Below are positions 33,844 through 42,192 of a stretch of DNA of 64,000 nucleotides, piece after piece. How positions within the stretch are numbered: position 1 is the first letter of the stretch; each line of letters begins with the position of its first letter. Made by a program: the position numbers and the translations under genes. Source of the DNA: Paramesorhizobium deserti. Its GTDB lineage: Bacteria > Pseudomonadota > Alphaproteobacteria > Rhizobiales > Rhizobiaceae. The notes beneath the pieces are model-generated. The model searched no databases and had not been told where the DNA came from. It worked only from the letters and a program-made list of their open reading frames with translations. The stretch spans positions 20,292-84,291 of the forward strand of contig NZ_LNTU01000003.1 in assembly GCF_001558695.1 (NCBI RefSeq). Reading direction: 5' to 3'.

Positions 33844-34836
33844 TCACCGCCCCGATCGCCCGATCCGCCGGACGATCAGCAGCACGATGGTCGAGATGGC
33901 GAGACCGAGGATCACCACGGTCCAGAAACCGTGCGCCTCATCGGTAAAGGGAATACCCGACAAATTCATCCCGAAGAAGCCGGAGATCACGGTCGAGGGA
34001 AGAAGCACCGCGGTCATCACAGAAAGCACATAGAGGAGCTCGTTCGACCGCTGGGCGAGCTTGGCCATCAGCTCTTCCTGCAAAAGCCGCGCCCGCACCT
34101 GCAGCTGTTCGCCCTCCTGATGCAGGGCGGCTGCCCGCTGAGAGAGGTTCTCCACGATATCGGCGAGCTCCTCCGGAAATTCCTTGCGATGGGCATATTC
34201 CAGATGCCGGAGCAGGTTTGCGGTGATCGAGAGGTAGCGGTGCGAGGCGACGATCTGCCGCCGGACGGGCGCCAGCCGCTCGCTCTGGTCTTCCCAAGCA
34301 TCGCCGACGATGTGGTCCTCAATGGAATCGAGCTTTTCCGAAAGATCGGAGAGCTGCAGCTTCAGTCTTTCGAGGAAGCGGCGCACGATGCGCTCGAAAA
34401 GTTTTGCCGGAGAGGCCGGCTTGAAAAGGTTCTGGTCGAGCGACTGGCGAATGTCGTCCACCGATTGCAACGGATGCCGACGGCCGCTGACAAAACGGTC
34501 GGCATTGAACGAAAAGCGGAAATAGCCCGGCGCGCGCCCATCGCCATAATGCTCGTGCTGCATGTCGGGCATTTCGCCGAACAGCCAGCCCTCCTCATAT
34601 TCGATGTAATAGCGGTCGGAGCCTGAAAGCAGGCTTTCCTTCACGACGGGCGGCAAATAGCCGGCCGTCTCGATCGTTTTGCGTCCGCGCGTATCGGCCA
34701 GGGAATAGCTGGTCCAGGACCAGCGCGCTTCGGCGGCCGCCGTCCGGTTTCCCAAGTCGTCGAAGGCATAGAAGGAAGCGATTCCGGCATCGCGGAAGAA
34801 AGTGGTGGGTTCTTGGATTGGGGTCTGATCCGCCAT
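33844..34836 (-). CDS. CorA/ZntB-type divalent metal ion transporter
   Basis: A 330-residue protein of the CorA superfamily. A large cytoplasmic N-terminal domain (about 1-265) includes the long stalk helix region HLEYAHRKEFPEELADIVEN. It is followed by two C-terminal membrane helices separated by the family's GMN motif (FFGMNLSGIPF). The extracellular loop after GMN is SGIPFTDEAHGFW rather than the PE/MPEL typical of magnesium CorA, so a ZntB-like role in zinc or other metal movement is possible. The frame is open upstream to 34896, and ATG 34836 gives a sensible N-terminus. It is downstream of the LOG gene on the same strand. Confidence 0.88.
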   Translation of the reverse strand: MADQTPIQEPTTFFRDAGIASFYAFDDLGNRTAAAEARWSWTSYSLADTRGRKTIETAGYLPPVVKESLLSGSDRYYIEYEEGWLFGEMPDMQHEHYGDGRAPGYFRFSFNADRFVSGRRHPLQSVDDIRQSLDQNLFKPASPAKLFERIVRRFLERLKLQLSDLSEKLDSIEDHIVGDAWEDQSERLAPVRRQIVASHRYLSITANLLRHLEYAHRKEFPEELADIVENLSQRAAALHQEGEQLQVRARLLQEELMAKLAQRSNELLYVLSVMTAVLLPSTVISGFFGMNLSGIPFTDEAHGFWTVVILGLAISTIVLLIVRRIGRSGR

Positions 34837-34850
34837 GCCCGCCTCTATCA

Positions 34851-34903
34851 GTGAATAGTGAATGGTAAAATGGTGAATGGTGGTTTTGCCATTCACTATT
34901 CAC
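34851..34903. repeat. Inverted repeat between the LOG and CorA genes
   Basis: Perfect 15-base arms, GTGAATAGTGAATGG (34851-34865) and CCATTCACTATTCAC (34889-34903), with GTGAATGG repeated in the loop. It resembles family C in word structure. It lies immediately downstream of the LOG stop on the minus strand and could end that transcript, although no clear T-run follows. Confidence 0.75.
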
Positions 34904-34906
34904 CAT

Positions 34907-35512
34907 TTACATCCGTTCAATGACCGCTTCGTCGCCCTCCGACGGTCTGGTGGCCGCGGCCTCGAGAATGGCTGGAACGATGTCCTCGGCGCGATCGACG
35001 ATCAGCGGCTTCACCAGATGCGACGTATGGATGAAGCCTTCGGCTTTCATATGGTCGATGAGCGTGATCATCGGATCCCAGAACCCGTTGATATTGGCGA
35101 AAACCATCGGCTTCTCGTGATGGCCGAGCTGCGCCCAGGTCATCATCTCGACGATTTCCTCCACCGTGCCGATGCCGCCGGGCAGCGTGACGAACGCATC
35201 GGAGCGCTGGAACATCAGGTGCTTGCGCTGGTGCATGTCGTCGGTGACGATCAGCTCGTTGAGCTGGCCGAGCGCGTGCTCGGTCGCTTCCTTGTTCATC
35301 AGGAATTTCGGGATGATGCCCGTCACCTTGCCGCCGGCCGACATTACGCCGTCTGCGACGGCGCCCATGATGCCTTTCGTGCCGCCGCCATAGACGAGTT
35401 CCAGCCCATGTTCGGCGATCGAGTGCCCGAGCAGCTTGCCCGATTGCTTGTAGAGGGGATTAAGGCCCGGAGACGAGCCGCAATAAACGCAAATGGATCG
35501 AATCTTGCTCAT
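34907..35512 (-). CDS. LOG family protein (TIGR00730)
   Basis: A 201-residue Rossmann-fold protein of the Lonely Guy family, which cleaves nucleoside 5'-monophosphates such as cytokinin ribotides or AMP to free base and ribose phosphate. The phosphate loop GGGTKGIMGAVADG and the catalytic motif PGGIGTVEEIVEM (PGGxGTxxE) are complete. The N-terminus SICVYCGSSPG is typical. It is divergent from the LysM protein gene. The physiological substrate in this organism is unknown. Confidence 0.93.
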   Translation of the reverse strand: MSKIRSICVYCGSSPGLNPLYKQSGKLLGHSIAEHGLELVYGGGTKGIMGAVADGVMSAGGKVTGIIPKFLMNKEATEHALGQLNELIVTDDMHQRKHLMFQRSDAFVTLPGGIGTVEEIVEMMTWAQLGHHEKPMVFANINGFWDPMITLIDHMKAEGFIHTSHLVKPLIVDRAEDIVPAILEAAATRPSEGDEAVIERM

Positions 35513-35722
35513 GGCGGGAGTAGGGCAGTTCGCCCCGAAACCGTCAAGCCGTTACATGGCCGCAACCTGCGTCAGGACGCACTTTTGCACCCGGTCCGAG
35601 ATAGTTCTATAATGCGATGGTTCCGCATAGAGGCGAATACGAATACCCAGCTGCAAGGCATCCCACATTCTTGTAGGTCCGATCAAAAAGCTGTAAATCG
35701 AAGTGAAAAGGGACCGGGGAAA

Positions 35723-37051
35723 ATGCAGAAAAATCACTATGCCCTGCTTGGCTTCGCTGCGGTTATAGCCGCGGCCGGGATCGCTTCCTATTTCGGGGTT
35801 CTCCCAGGCCCCACGCCGGAAGCGCCGCGCGAGCCGCCCGCCGCGGCGGCAGTTGCCCCTGCAAAGCCGCCGGTCGACGCGCCGCAAGCGGAGGCGCCGG
35901 CGCCGGAGGCTGCACCTCCCGCCGATCAGCGGGCGGGCGTCACCGTCCCGTCCTTCGATATATTGCGGGTCGAGCCGGACGGCTCCGTCGTCATCGCCGG
36001 CAAGGCCGCGCCTTCCTCGAATGTGGATGTGGTTGCGGGATCGACCGTCCTTGGCTCGGCCAGGGCGGCCGAAAACGGCGATTTCGCCGTCGCCCTCGAC
36101 CGGGCGCTGAAGCCTGGCGACCATCAGCTGGTGCTGCGCGCCACCGGCACCGACAACAAGGCGGCGACTTCGGAGCAAACCGCGGTCGTCTCCGTGCCTG
36201 ACAAGGAGAGCGGGCAGGTGTTGGCGCTGGTCGAGCAGCCGGGCCAGGCCAGCCGGATGATCACCACGCCGCAGGCGCAGAAGCCCGTTTCCGCCGAACC
36301 TGCCGATGCAAAGCAGGACAAGCCGCTTCCGCCATCCGCATCGTCGGATGCGCAGCCGGAGACGACGCAGAAGCCCGCCGATCAGGCGCTCGCGACGCCT
36401 GGACAAAATCCGGCGGCCGCCACGCCTGAGCCCGCCGCCGAACCGCAGCAAGAGGCGCCGATCGCGGTGGAGGCGGTCGAGATCGAGGGCAATACGATCT
36501 TCGTCGCCGGCAGGGCCACCAAGGGCAAGCGCGTCGCCGTTTATGCCAATGATACGATGCTCGGCAGCGACGGCGTTTCGCCGGCGGGCCGTTTCCTGGT
36601 GCAGAGCCAGCATCCGCTCGCCGTCGGCGATTACATCATCCGGGCCGACTTGACGGAAAAGGATGGCACGGTGATCGCCAGCGCGCGGGTTCCGTTCCGC
36701 CGCGAAGCGGGCGAGAACATCTCGGCCGTCGCACCGAAAGCCGGAGGGGATGCCGCCGGCACGCAGGCGGATCAGCCTGCTTCGTCCGGATCCGCCATGG
36801 GCGCTGCGAGCGATGCGACCGCCAAGCCGCTGAAAAACGTCGCCGGCTCGGTCATCATCCGCAAGGGTGACAATCTCTGGACGATTTCCAAGCGCACCTA
36901 TGGCCGGGGCACGCGCTATACGACGATCTATCTCGCCAATGCGGATCAGATCAAAAACCCTGATTTGATCTGGCCCGGTCAGGTGTTCTCCATGCCGAAC
37001 GAGCCGCTTTCGGATGAGGAAGTGCAGCATCGGCTGAAGACATCGCAATAA
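35723..37051 (+). CDS. LysM domain protein with two Ig-like repeats
   Basis: A 442-residue envelope protein. Residues 6-25 form a signal anchor (ALLGFAAVIAAAGIASYFGV), followed by a Pro/Ala-rich linker. A first Ig-like module (about 75-160: VEPDGSVVIAGKAAPSSNVD...) is followed by a second proline-rich linker and a second, similar module (about 250-335: VEIEGNTIFVAGRATKGKRV...). A C-terminal LysM domain (about 380-435: VIIRKGDNLWTISKRTYG) should bind peptidoglycan. The architecture is common in rhizobia. The frame is open far upstream, but ATG 35723 is the one just before the signal anchor. Confidence 0.88.
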   Translation: MQKNHYALLGFAAVIAAAGIASYFGVLPGPTPEAPREPPAAAAVAPAKPPVDAPQAEAPAPEAAPPADQRAGVTVPSFDILRVEPDGSVVIAGKAAPSSNVDVVAGSTVLGSARAAENGDFAVALDRALKPGDHQLVLRATGTDNKAATSEQTAVVSVPDKESGQVLALVEQPGQASRMITTPQAQKPVSAEPADAKQDKPLPPSASSDAQPETTQKPADQALATPGQNPAAATPEPAAEPQQEAPIAVEAVEIEGNTIFVAGRATKGKRVAVYANDTMLGSDGVSPAGRFLVQSQHPLAVGDYIIRADLTEKDGTVIASARVPFRREAGENISAVAPKAGGDAAGTQADQPASSGSAMGAASDATAKPLKNVAGSVIIRKGDNLWTISKRTYGRGTRYTTIYLANADQIKNPDLIWPGQVFSMPNEPLSDEEVQHRLKTSQ

Positions 37052-37096
37052 AACTTTACCGCTTCGGTCCCGCAAAGCCTTGCGGGAGTACGTCTT

Positions 37097-37119
37097 ATCG
37101 TATATCGCCGATTTACGAT
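37097..37119. promoter_or_regulatory. Palindromic operator overlapping the ArsR start codon
   Basis: ATCGTATATCG-C-CGATTTACGAT has 11-base arms with a single mismatch around one central base. The right arm ends within the ATG (37118-37120). ArsR-family repressors bind such palindromes at their own promoters, so autoregulation is likely. The assignment is inference from position and symmetry. A separate hairpin, TCCCGCAA/TTGCGGGA at 37068-37087, lies between it and the LysM gene. Confidence 0.7.
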
Positions 37120-37480
37120 GAAAGATTGCTCCCGCTACGATCTGGAAACGCTGCCCGCCGGTGATTGCGAGGAGGCTCGCGCCGCGCGCATCTATGCCGC
37201 GCTGGGGCATGGCGTCCGGCTGCGCATCCTGCGTCACCTCATGCAGCAGGATGCCTGCTGCTGCAAGGAGATCGTCTCGACCGTCGATCTCGCGCAATCG
37301 ACCGTCTCGCAACATCTGAAGGTCCTGGTGCAGGCGGGGCTGGTCGACTACCGCCCCGAGCGCCAGTCATCCCGCTATAGCGTCAACGCGCACGCGCTGG
37401 CCACGATCCGAACCCATCTGAGCGGCCTGGAGCATTTTGCAGCCGAGCGGAATCGCTCGGCGTCGCATAAATGCGGCTGA
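37118..37480 (+). CDS. ArsR family regulator with cysteine cluster
   Basis: A 120-residue winged-helix regulator of the ArsR/SmtB family. The DNA-recognition helices lie in VSTVDLAQSTVSQHLKVLVQ, followed by the wing (VDYRPERQSSRYSV). Three consecutive cysteines, 47-49 (DACCCKEI), sit where ArsR and CadC proteins carry their metal-binding ELCVCDL motif. Further cysteines at 4, 17 and 119 could complete a thiol site. This suggests a sensor of thiophilic metal, metalloid, sulfide or redox state. It lies 48 bp ahead of an Atm1-type exporter on the same strand, and a near-perfect palindrome overlaps its own start. Confidence 0.9.
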   Translation: MKDCSRYDLETLPAGDCEEARAARIYAALGHGVRLRILRHLMQQDACCCKEIVSTVDLAQSTVSQHLKVLVQAGLVDYRPERQSSRYSVNAHALATIRTHLSGLEHFAAERNRSASHKCG

Positions 37481-37528
37481 ACCAAATGGACCACTGCTGC
37501 GCCAACCAGCGGATAAAGCTCGAAAATC

Positions 37529-39424
37529 ATGTCGACTAGAAAAAGCACCAAAACCGTTTCCGCCGAATCCGGCCAGACCCTGCAGACGATCCGCAATCTC
37601 TGGCCCTATATGTGGCCGGACGATCGGCCGGATCTGAAGATGCGCGTCGTCTGGGCGACGTTCTATCTCATCATCTCGAAGGTCGTGCTGATCCTCGTTC
37701 CCTATTTCTTCAAATGGGCGACGAATGCGCTGAACGGCAAAATGCAGGCGCCGGATTATATCCCGGTCCTGTTCCTGGGCGCGGTCATGCTGGTTGTTGC
37801 CTATAATGTCGCGCGTATCGTGCAGGCGGGCCTGAACCAACTGCGCGACGCGCTTTTCGCCAGCGTCGGCCAATATGCCGTGCGCCAGCTGGCTTTCAGG
37901 ACCTTCGTGCATATGCATGAATTGTCGCTGCGCTTCCATCTGGAGCGGCGCACCGGCGGCCTGTCGCGCGTCATCGAGCGCGGCACCAAGGGCATCGAGA
38001 CGATCGTCCGCTTCACGATCCTCAACACGGCGCCGACGATTCTCGAATTCGCGCTGACAGCGGTGATCTTCGCCTTCGCCTACGGCTTCTGGTATCTCGC
38101 GGTCGTCGCCGTCACGGTCTGGCTCTATACCTGGTTCACCATCAAGGCGAGCGACTGGCGCATCAACATCCGCCGCGAGATGAACGATTCCGACACCGAC
38201 GCCAACACCAAGGCGATCGACTCGCTCCTGAATTTCGAGACTGTCAAATATTTCGGCAACGAAGCCATGGAGGCGCGGCGTTTCGATGGCGCCATGGCGC
38301 GTTACGAGGAGGCCGCGACCAAGACCTGGACGTCGCTCGGCTGGCTGAACTTCGGCCAGGCGGTGATCTTCGGCGCGGGCATGGCGATCCTGATGGTGAT
38401 GTCGGCGCGCGAGGTGATGGCCGGCACGCAGTCGCTGGGCGATTTCGTCTTCATCAACGCGCTCTTGATGCAATTGTCGGTGCCGCTCAACTTCATCGGC
38501 TTCATCTACCGCGAGGTGCGGCAGGGCCTGACTGACATCGAGCAGATGTTCGATCTTCTCGATGTCGAGCAGGAGGTGAAGGATAAGCCGGATGCGAAGC
38601 CGCTGGCCGTAACCGACGGTTCGATCCGCTTCGACGATGTGCGTTTCGCCTATGATCCGGCCCGTCCGATCCTCAAGGGCATCAGCTTCGAGGTGCCGGC
38701 CGGCAAGACCATCGCCATTGTCGGCCCTTCAGGCGCGGGCAAATCCACCATTTCGCGGCTGCTTTTCCGCTTCTACGACATTCAGGGCGGCGCGATCACC
38801 GTCGATGGGCAGGATGTCCGCGACGTGACGCAGGAATCCTTGCGCAGGGTCATCGGCATGGTGCCGCAGGATACGGTGCTCTTCAACGATACCATCGCCT
38901 ACAATATCCGCTATGGCCGCATGTCGGCGAGCGAGGAGGAGGTCGAGCGCGCGGCCGAGCTGGCGCAGATCTCCCATTTCATCAAGCTCCTGCCGGATGG
39001 CTACCAGTCGATGGTCGGCGAGCGCGGCCTGAAGCTCTCGGGCGGCGAAAAACAGCGCGTCGCCATCGCCCGCACCATTCTGAAAGCACCGCCGATCCTC
39101 ATTCTCGACGAGGCGACCTCGGCCCTCGACACGGCGACCGAGCAGGAAATCCAGTCGGCGCTTGATATCGTCAGCCGTGGCCGCACCACGCTCGTCATCG
39201 CCCACCGCCTGTCCACCGTCATTACGGCCGACGAGATCATCGTGTTGAAGGATGGTGTGATCGCCGAACGCGGCACCCACCGCTCGCTGCTACAGAGGAA
39301 GGGCCTCTACGCCTCCATGTGGGATCGCCAGCGCGAGGCGACCGAAGCCGAGGAGCGCCTGCGGCAGGTGCGCGAGAAGGACGAGTTGGGCATATTGGAT
39401 CGTGGAGTTCCGGCGGCTGAGTGA
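37529..39424 (+). CDS. Atm1/HMT1-type ABC exporter
   Basis: A 631-residue half-transporter with the membrane domain at about residues 40-340 (six helices) and the ATPase at about 365-600. Walker A is [12 protein letters not shown], the signature is LSGGEKQRVAIAR and Walker B is ILILDEATSALD. The membrane part (MNDSDTDANTKAIDSLLNFE, VKYFGNEAMEARR) is of the Atm1 type, which exports glutathione-linked sulfur or metal compounds and in bacteria protects against heavy metals. The C-terminal 30 residues are charged. The ArsR gene just upstream supports metal- or thiol-responsive expression. Confidence 0.93.
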   Translation: MSTRKSTKTVSAESGQTLQTIRNLWPYMWPDDRPDLKMRVVWATFYLIISKVVLILVPYFFKWATNALNGKMQAPDYIPVLFLGAVMLVVAYNVARIVQAGLNQLRDALFASVGQYAVRQLAFRTFVHMHELSLRFHLERRTGGLSRVIERGTKGIETIVRFTILNTAPTILEFALTAVIFAFAYGFWYLAVVAVTVWLYTWFTIKASDWRINIRREMNDSDTDANTKAIDSLLNFETVKYFGNEAMEARRFDGAMARYEEAATKTWTSLGWLNFGQAVIFGAGMAILMVMSAREVMAGTQSLGDFVFINALLMQLSVPLNFIGFIYREVRQGLTDIEQMFDLLDVEQEVKDKPDAKPLAVTDGSIRFDDVRFAYDPARPILKGISFEVPAGKTIAIVGPSGAGKSTISRLLFRFYDIQGGAITVDGQDVRDVTQESLRRVIGMVPQDTVLFNDTIAYNIRYGRMSASEEEVERAAELAQISHFIKLLPDGYQSMVGERGLKLSGGEKQRVAIARTILKAPPILILDEATSALDTATEQEIQSALDIVSRGRTTLVIAHRLSTVITADEIIVLKDGVIAERGTHRSLLQRKGLYASMWDRQREATEAEERLRQVREKDELGILDRGVPAAE

Positions 39425-39464
39425 GGCGGGCTACGATGCGGTCATATTTAATGGACCGCTGTCC

Positions 39465-39560
39465 AACTTTTATTTCAAAGGCTGGCCCCGCCAGTGGAAA
39501 ATCAATCTGATCGAGCGAACAAATCCCCACTGGCACGATATCGCCTGGCACCTTGTTTAG
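39465..39560 (+). pseudogene. GIY-YIG nuclease C-terminal remnant
   Basis: In the frame ending at TAG 39558 the translation reads NFYFKGWPRQWKINLIERTN then PHWHDIAWHLV, closely resembling the C-terminus of small GIY-YIG endonucleases (W+xxWKxxLIExxNPxWxDL). The catalytic GIY...YIG part is absent. Upstream the frame runs into the end of the Atm1 gene. It is probably a decayed leftover. The left edge is approximate. Confidence 0.5.
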
Positions 39561-39589
39561 CTCCGTCTTCTTCCGTCATCCGATGCTTG

Positions 39590-39757
39590 TCAGGACACCT
39601 CGCGTTCCTCCTGCATCGGCTGCTCTCGCATAACCATGAAATCCTCACTCACACGCGGGCCATTGAGGAAGAAATCATCCCACCGCTTGCCTTTCGGCAC
39701 GATCACACGGCTATCGCCGATCTCGATTATTTCGACCTGAGGCACATCAGAAGTCAT
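39590..39757 (-). CDS. VapB/AbrB-type antitoxin, orphan
   Basis: A 55-residue protein, MTSDVPQVEIIEIGDSRVIV then PKGKRWDDFFLNGPRVSEDF and a Glu-rich end. It resembles the second half of VapB antitoxins: a short beta segment, then WDDFF...VSxDFM and a QPxQEREE-like tail that binds the PIN toxin. The usual N-terminal GNSQAVRIP swapped-hairpin segment appears shortened (IGDSRVIVPKG). A strong ribosome binding site, GGAGGT, stands before ATG 39757. No PIN toxin gene follows. The downstream space holds the GIY-YIG remnant on the other strand. It may be a solitary antitoxin or a relic. Confidence 0.65.
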   Translation of the reverse strand: MTSDVPQVEIIEIGDSRVIVPKGKRWDDFFLNGPRVSEDFMVMREQPMQEEREVS

Positions 39758-39877
39758 GACTTACCTCCGGTTCATCCCGATGGAAAATAGATAGGCCTCT
39801 ATACACCAAGTGCGCACAATGGCGTTTGCCCAACGCCGTGTTCTCCACTAAGTAGTGGGGAAATCGAGGAATAATTG

Positions 39878-40576
39878 ATGAGCCTTTTCGATACCGTCCG
39901 CAACACATTCGTGCCCATTCACCGCGAGGGCTATCCCTTCATCGCGGCCTTCTTCCTGGCCTCGCTGGTTCTCGGCTGGTTCTGGGATCCGCTGTTCTGG
40001 ATCGGCATGGTCCTCACCATATGGTGCATCTATTTCTACCGCGATCCCGAGCGGGTGACGCCGCAGGATGAGCGGCTGGTGATCAGCCCGGCGGACGGCA
40101 AGGTTTCCTCCGTCGGCCCGGCCATTCCGCCGCGTGAGCTCGAGCTCGGCGACGAGCCGATGACGCGCGTCTCCGTCTTCATGAATGTCTTTTCCTGCCA
40201 TGTGAACCGCGCGCCGGTAGCGGGCCGCATCACCCGGATCGCCTACCGCCCGGGCAAGTTTTTGAATGCGGATCTCGACAAGGCGAGCGCTGAAAACGAG
40301 CGCAACGGCCTCGTCATCGACAGCCCCAACGGCGCGGTGGCGGTGGTGCAGATCGCCGGCCTCGTGGCGCGGCGCATCGTCTGCTGGGCGAAGGACGACA
40401 ATCTGCTGGCGACGGGCGAGCGCTTCGGCCTGATCCGCTTCGGCTCCCGCGTCGATGTCTATCTGCCGAAGGGCGCGGAACCGCGCGTCGCCGTCGGCCA
40501 GACGGCGGTCGCCGGCGAAACCGTGCTGGCTGAATTCGGCAGCGACAGGCCCGCGCCCGCGGTACGGACCGCCTGA
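39878..40576 (+). CDS. psd: Phosphatidylserine decarboxylase
   Basis: Psd converts phosphatidylserine to phosphatidylethanolamine at the inner membrane. The 232-residue protein is of the short type. Two membrane segments near the N-terminus ([30 protein letters not shown]) are followed by [12 protein letters not shown], the [16 protein letters not shown] block, and [10 protein letters not shown] near the C-terminus, where self-cleavage at Gly-Ser creates the pyruvoyl group. ATG 39878 is preferred over TTG 39875. pssA follows 4 bp downstream, giving a phosphatidylethanolamine synthesis operon. Confidence 0.95.
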   Translation: MSLFDTVRNTFVPIHREGYPFIAAFFLASLVLGWFWDPLFWIGMVLTIWCIYFYRDPERVTPQDERLVISPADGKVSSVGPAIPPRELELGDEPMTRVSVFMNVFSCHVNRAPVAGRITRIAYRPGKFLNADLDKASAENERNGLVIDSPNGAVAVVQIAGLVARRIVCWAKDDNLLATGERFGLIRFGSRVDVYLPKGAEPRVAVGQTAVAGETVLAEFGSDRPAPAVRTA

Positions 40577-40580
40577 TCCC

Positions 40581-41423
40581 ATGGAAACGCCGTTTCCGCC
40601 ATTCGAGCCGAACGGGCCCGCCGAGGGCAGGGGGCCGCGCCTGTCGCAGATACCGATGCGCATGGTCGTGCCCAATGTCATCACGGTGCTGGCCATCTGC
40701 GCCGGTCTGACCGGCATCAGGCTCGCCTTCGAGAATCGTTTCGAGATGGCGGTGTCGATGGTGCTCATCGCCGCCTTCCTCGACGGCATAGACGGCCGCG
40801 TCGCGCGGATGATGAAGGGCTCGTCCAAATTCGGCGCGCAGATGGATTCGCTCGCCGATATCGTCAATTTCGGCGTGGCGCCGGCGCTGGTGCTCTATTC
40901 CTTCATGCTCGACCAGGCGCGCGCCTTCGGCTGGATCGCGGCGCTGCTCTATTGCATCGCCTGCTGCCTGCGACTCGCCCGTTTCAACGTGATGACGGAA
41001 GATCCGCGCACACCTGCCTGGCAGGGCAATTATTTCATCGGCGTGCCCGCGCCGGCCGGCGCCATGCTGGTGCTACTGCCGGTCTATCTCGGTTTTCTCG
41101 GCCTCGCGCCGACGCGGGTGCTCGCCTTCGCCGCCGCGATCTATACGGTGGCCATCGCCTTCCTGCTGGTCAGCCGCCTGCCGGTCTATAATGGCAAGAC
41201 GGCGGGTAGCCTGGTGCGCCGCGACATCGTCATGCCGCTCATTCTCGGCGTGGTCCTCTATGTCGCCTTCCTGATGAGCTTCACCTGGGAAACGCTGACA
41301 CTGACGGCGCTCGCCTATCTCGCCTTCCTGCCGTTCAGCGTCGCCGCCTGGCACAGGCGCATGGCCGCCGAGATGCAGGAGACGCCGGAAAGCGCGGCCG
41401 AGGGGCGCGGCAAGGACGCCTGA
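40581..41423 (+). CDS. pssA: CDP-diacylglycerol--serine O-phosphatidyltransferase
   Basis: PssA makes phosphatidylserine from CDP-diacylglycerol and serine. The 280-residue membrane protein has the CDP-alcohol phosphotransferase signature DGIDGRVARMMKGSSKFG followed by AQMDSLAD, matching DGx2ARx8Gx3Dx3D. About seven further hydrophobic segments follow, and the C-terminus is polar. The frame is open upstream from 40455. ATG 40581, right behind the psd stop, is chosen. Psd and PssA act in sequence. Confidence 0.95.
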   Translation: METPFPPFEPNGPAEGRGPRLSQIPMRMVVPNVITVLAICAGLTGIRLAFENRFEMAVSMVLIAAFLDGIDGRVARMMKGSSKFGAQMDSLADIVNFGVAPALVLYSFMLDQARAFGWIAALLYCIACCLRLARFNVMTEDPRTPAWQGNYFIGVPAPAGAMLVLLPVYLGFLGLAPTRVLAFAAAIYTVAIAFLLVSRLPVYNGKTAGSLVRRDIVMPLILGVVLYVAFLMSFTWETLTLTALAYLAFLPFSVAAWHRRMAAEMQETPESAAEGRGKDA

Positions 41424-41429
41424 GGCCGA

Positions 41430-41996
41430 CTACGATGCGTTGATTTCCTTCAGCACGAAGGAAACCCGCTCCCCTACATTGGCGAGCGGCAGCATCACCG
41501 GCTCGTAGCCGAGCGCCGCATAGATCTCCACCATCACGTGGAATGTCCGCTCGGCCTCCTCGAGCGATTGTTTTCTCTCGGTGTCCTGCGCGAAGATTTC
41601 CCGCCAGGGCGGGGCGAAGAAGACGCGGGTGTTATAGCGAAATGCGCGGGCGGCGTTGTGCGCGTGCTGCGGCACGGGCAGGCCGCAGAGCCTGAGATAG
41701 CCGATGACATCAGGCACGCCCCGGTCGAAGAGGACCGGCCCGTCATGCTGCGATGCCGCCGCATAGGACCGAATTTCCCAGGAAAGCATCATCTCGGCGA
41801 AGAGCGCCCGGTCCTTCCAGGGGAGGGCATTGCCGTCGATCTTCACCTGATCCTGGATGATGCCGCGTCCCGCCTCGACGGAGCGGGCAAATCCCGACTG
41901 CTCCAGCGCGTCGAGCAGCGTGGTCTTTCCGGAACCCGGACCGCCGGTGAAGACGAAAAACCGGTCTGAATTATGTGAGGCGATGTCGTGAGTCAT
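41430..41996 (-). CDS. AAA family P-loop ATPase
   Basis: A 188-residue P-loop NTPase. Walker A is FTGGPGSGKTTLLDAL near the N-terminus, and FDRGVPDVIGYL corresponds to the Walker B/DR motif of kinase-like P-loop proteins. The group resembles the predicted ATPases of COG3911 and the nucleoside-kinase-like NadR C-terminal domain. The substrate is unknown. The frame is open to 42257, and ATG 41996 places the P-loop at about residue 18. It is convergent with pssA. Confidence 0.82.
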   Translation of the reverse strand: MTHDIASHNSDRFFVFTGGPGSGKTTLLDALEQSGFARSVEAGRGIIQDQVKIDGNALPWKDRALFAEMMLSWEIRSYAAASQHDGPVLFDRGVPDVIGYLRLCGLPVPQHAHNAARAFRYNTRVFFAPPWREIFAQDTERKQSLEEAERTFHVMVEIYAALGYEPVMLPLANVGERVSFVLKEINAS

Positions 41997-42105
41997 GGCC
42001 TGTTTCCTGCTTCTGGACGATGAAAGACATACCGGCGACTTGCGTCGGCGGCTGAATGCGATGGGGGAGGAAAATTGGTGGAGGTGGGAAACGTTGGCGC
42101 GATAA

Positions 42106-42138
42106 TACCCCCTCTGGCCTGCCGGCCAGAGGGGGGTG
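42106..42138. repeat. Family A palindrome, compact copy
   Basis: CCCCCTCTGGCCTGCCGGCC followed by AGAGGGGGG forms a hairpin in the gap 41997-42192 between the SDR gene and the ATPase gene. It is flanked by GCGATAATA and GTGAGAAG. Confidence 0.85.
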
Positions 42139-42192
42139 AGAAGCGCCTGCGGTGCGAGCAAACAGAGCGTCGCCCGAACACGGCCTGATTGA

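Noticed and set aside
35552..37315. Very long minus-strand frame opposite the LysM protein gene
   Set aside because: Its composition (Arg/Gly/Leu-rich, no hydrophobic pattern) is that of a reverse frame of a proline/alanine-rich gene. The plus-strand gene has a signal anchor and LysM domain.
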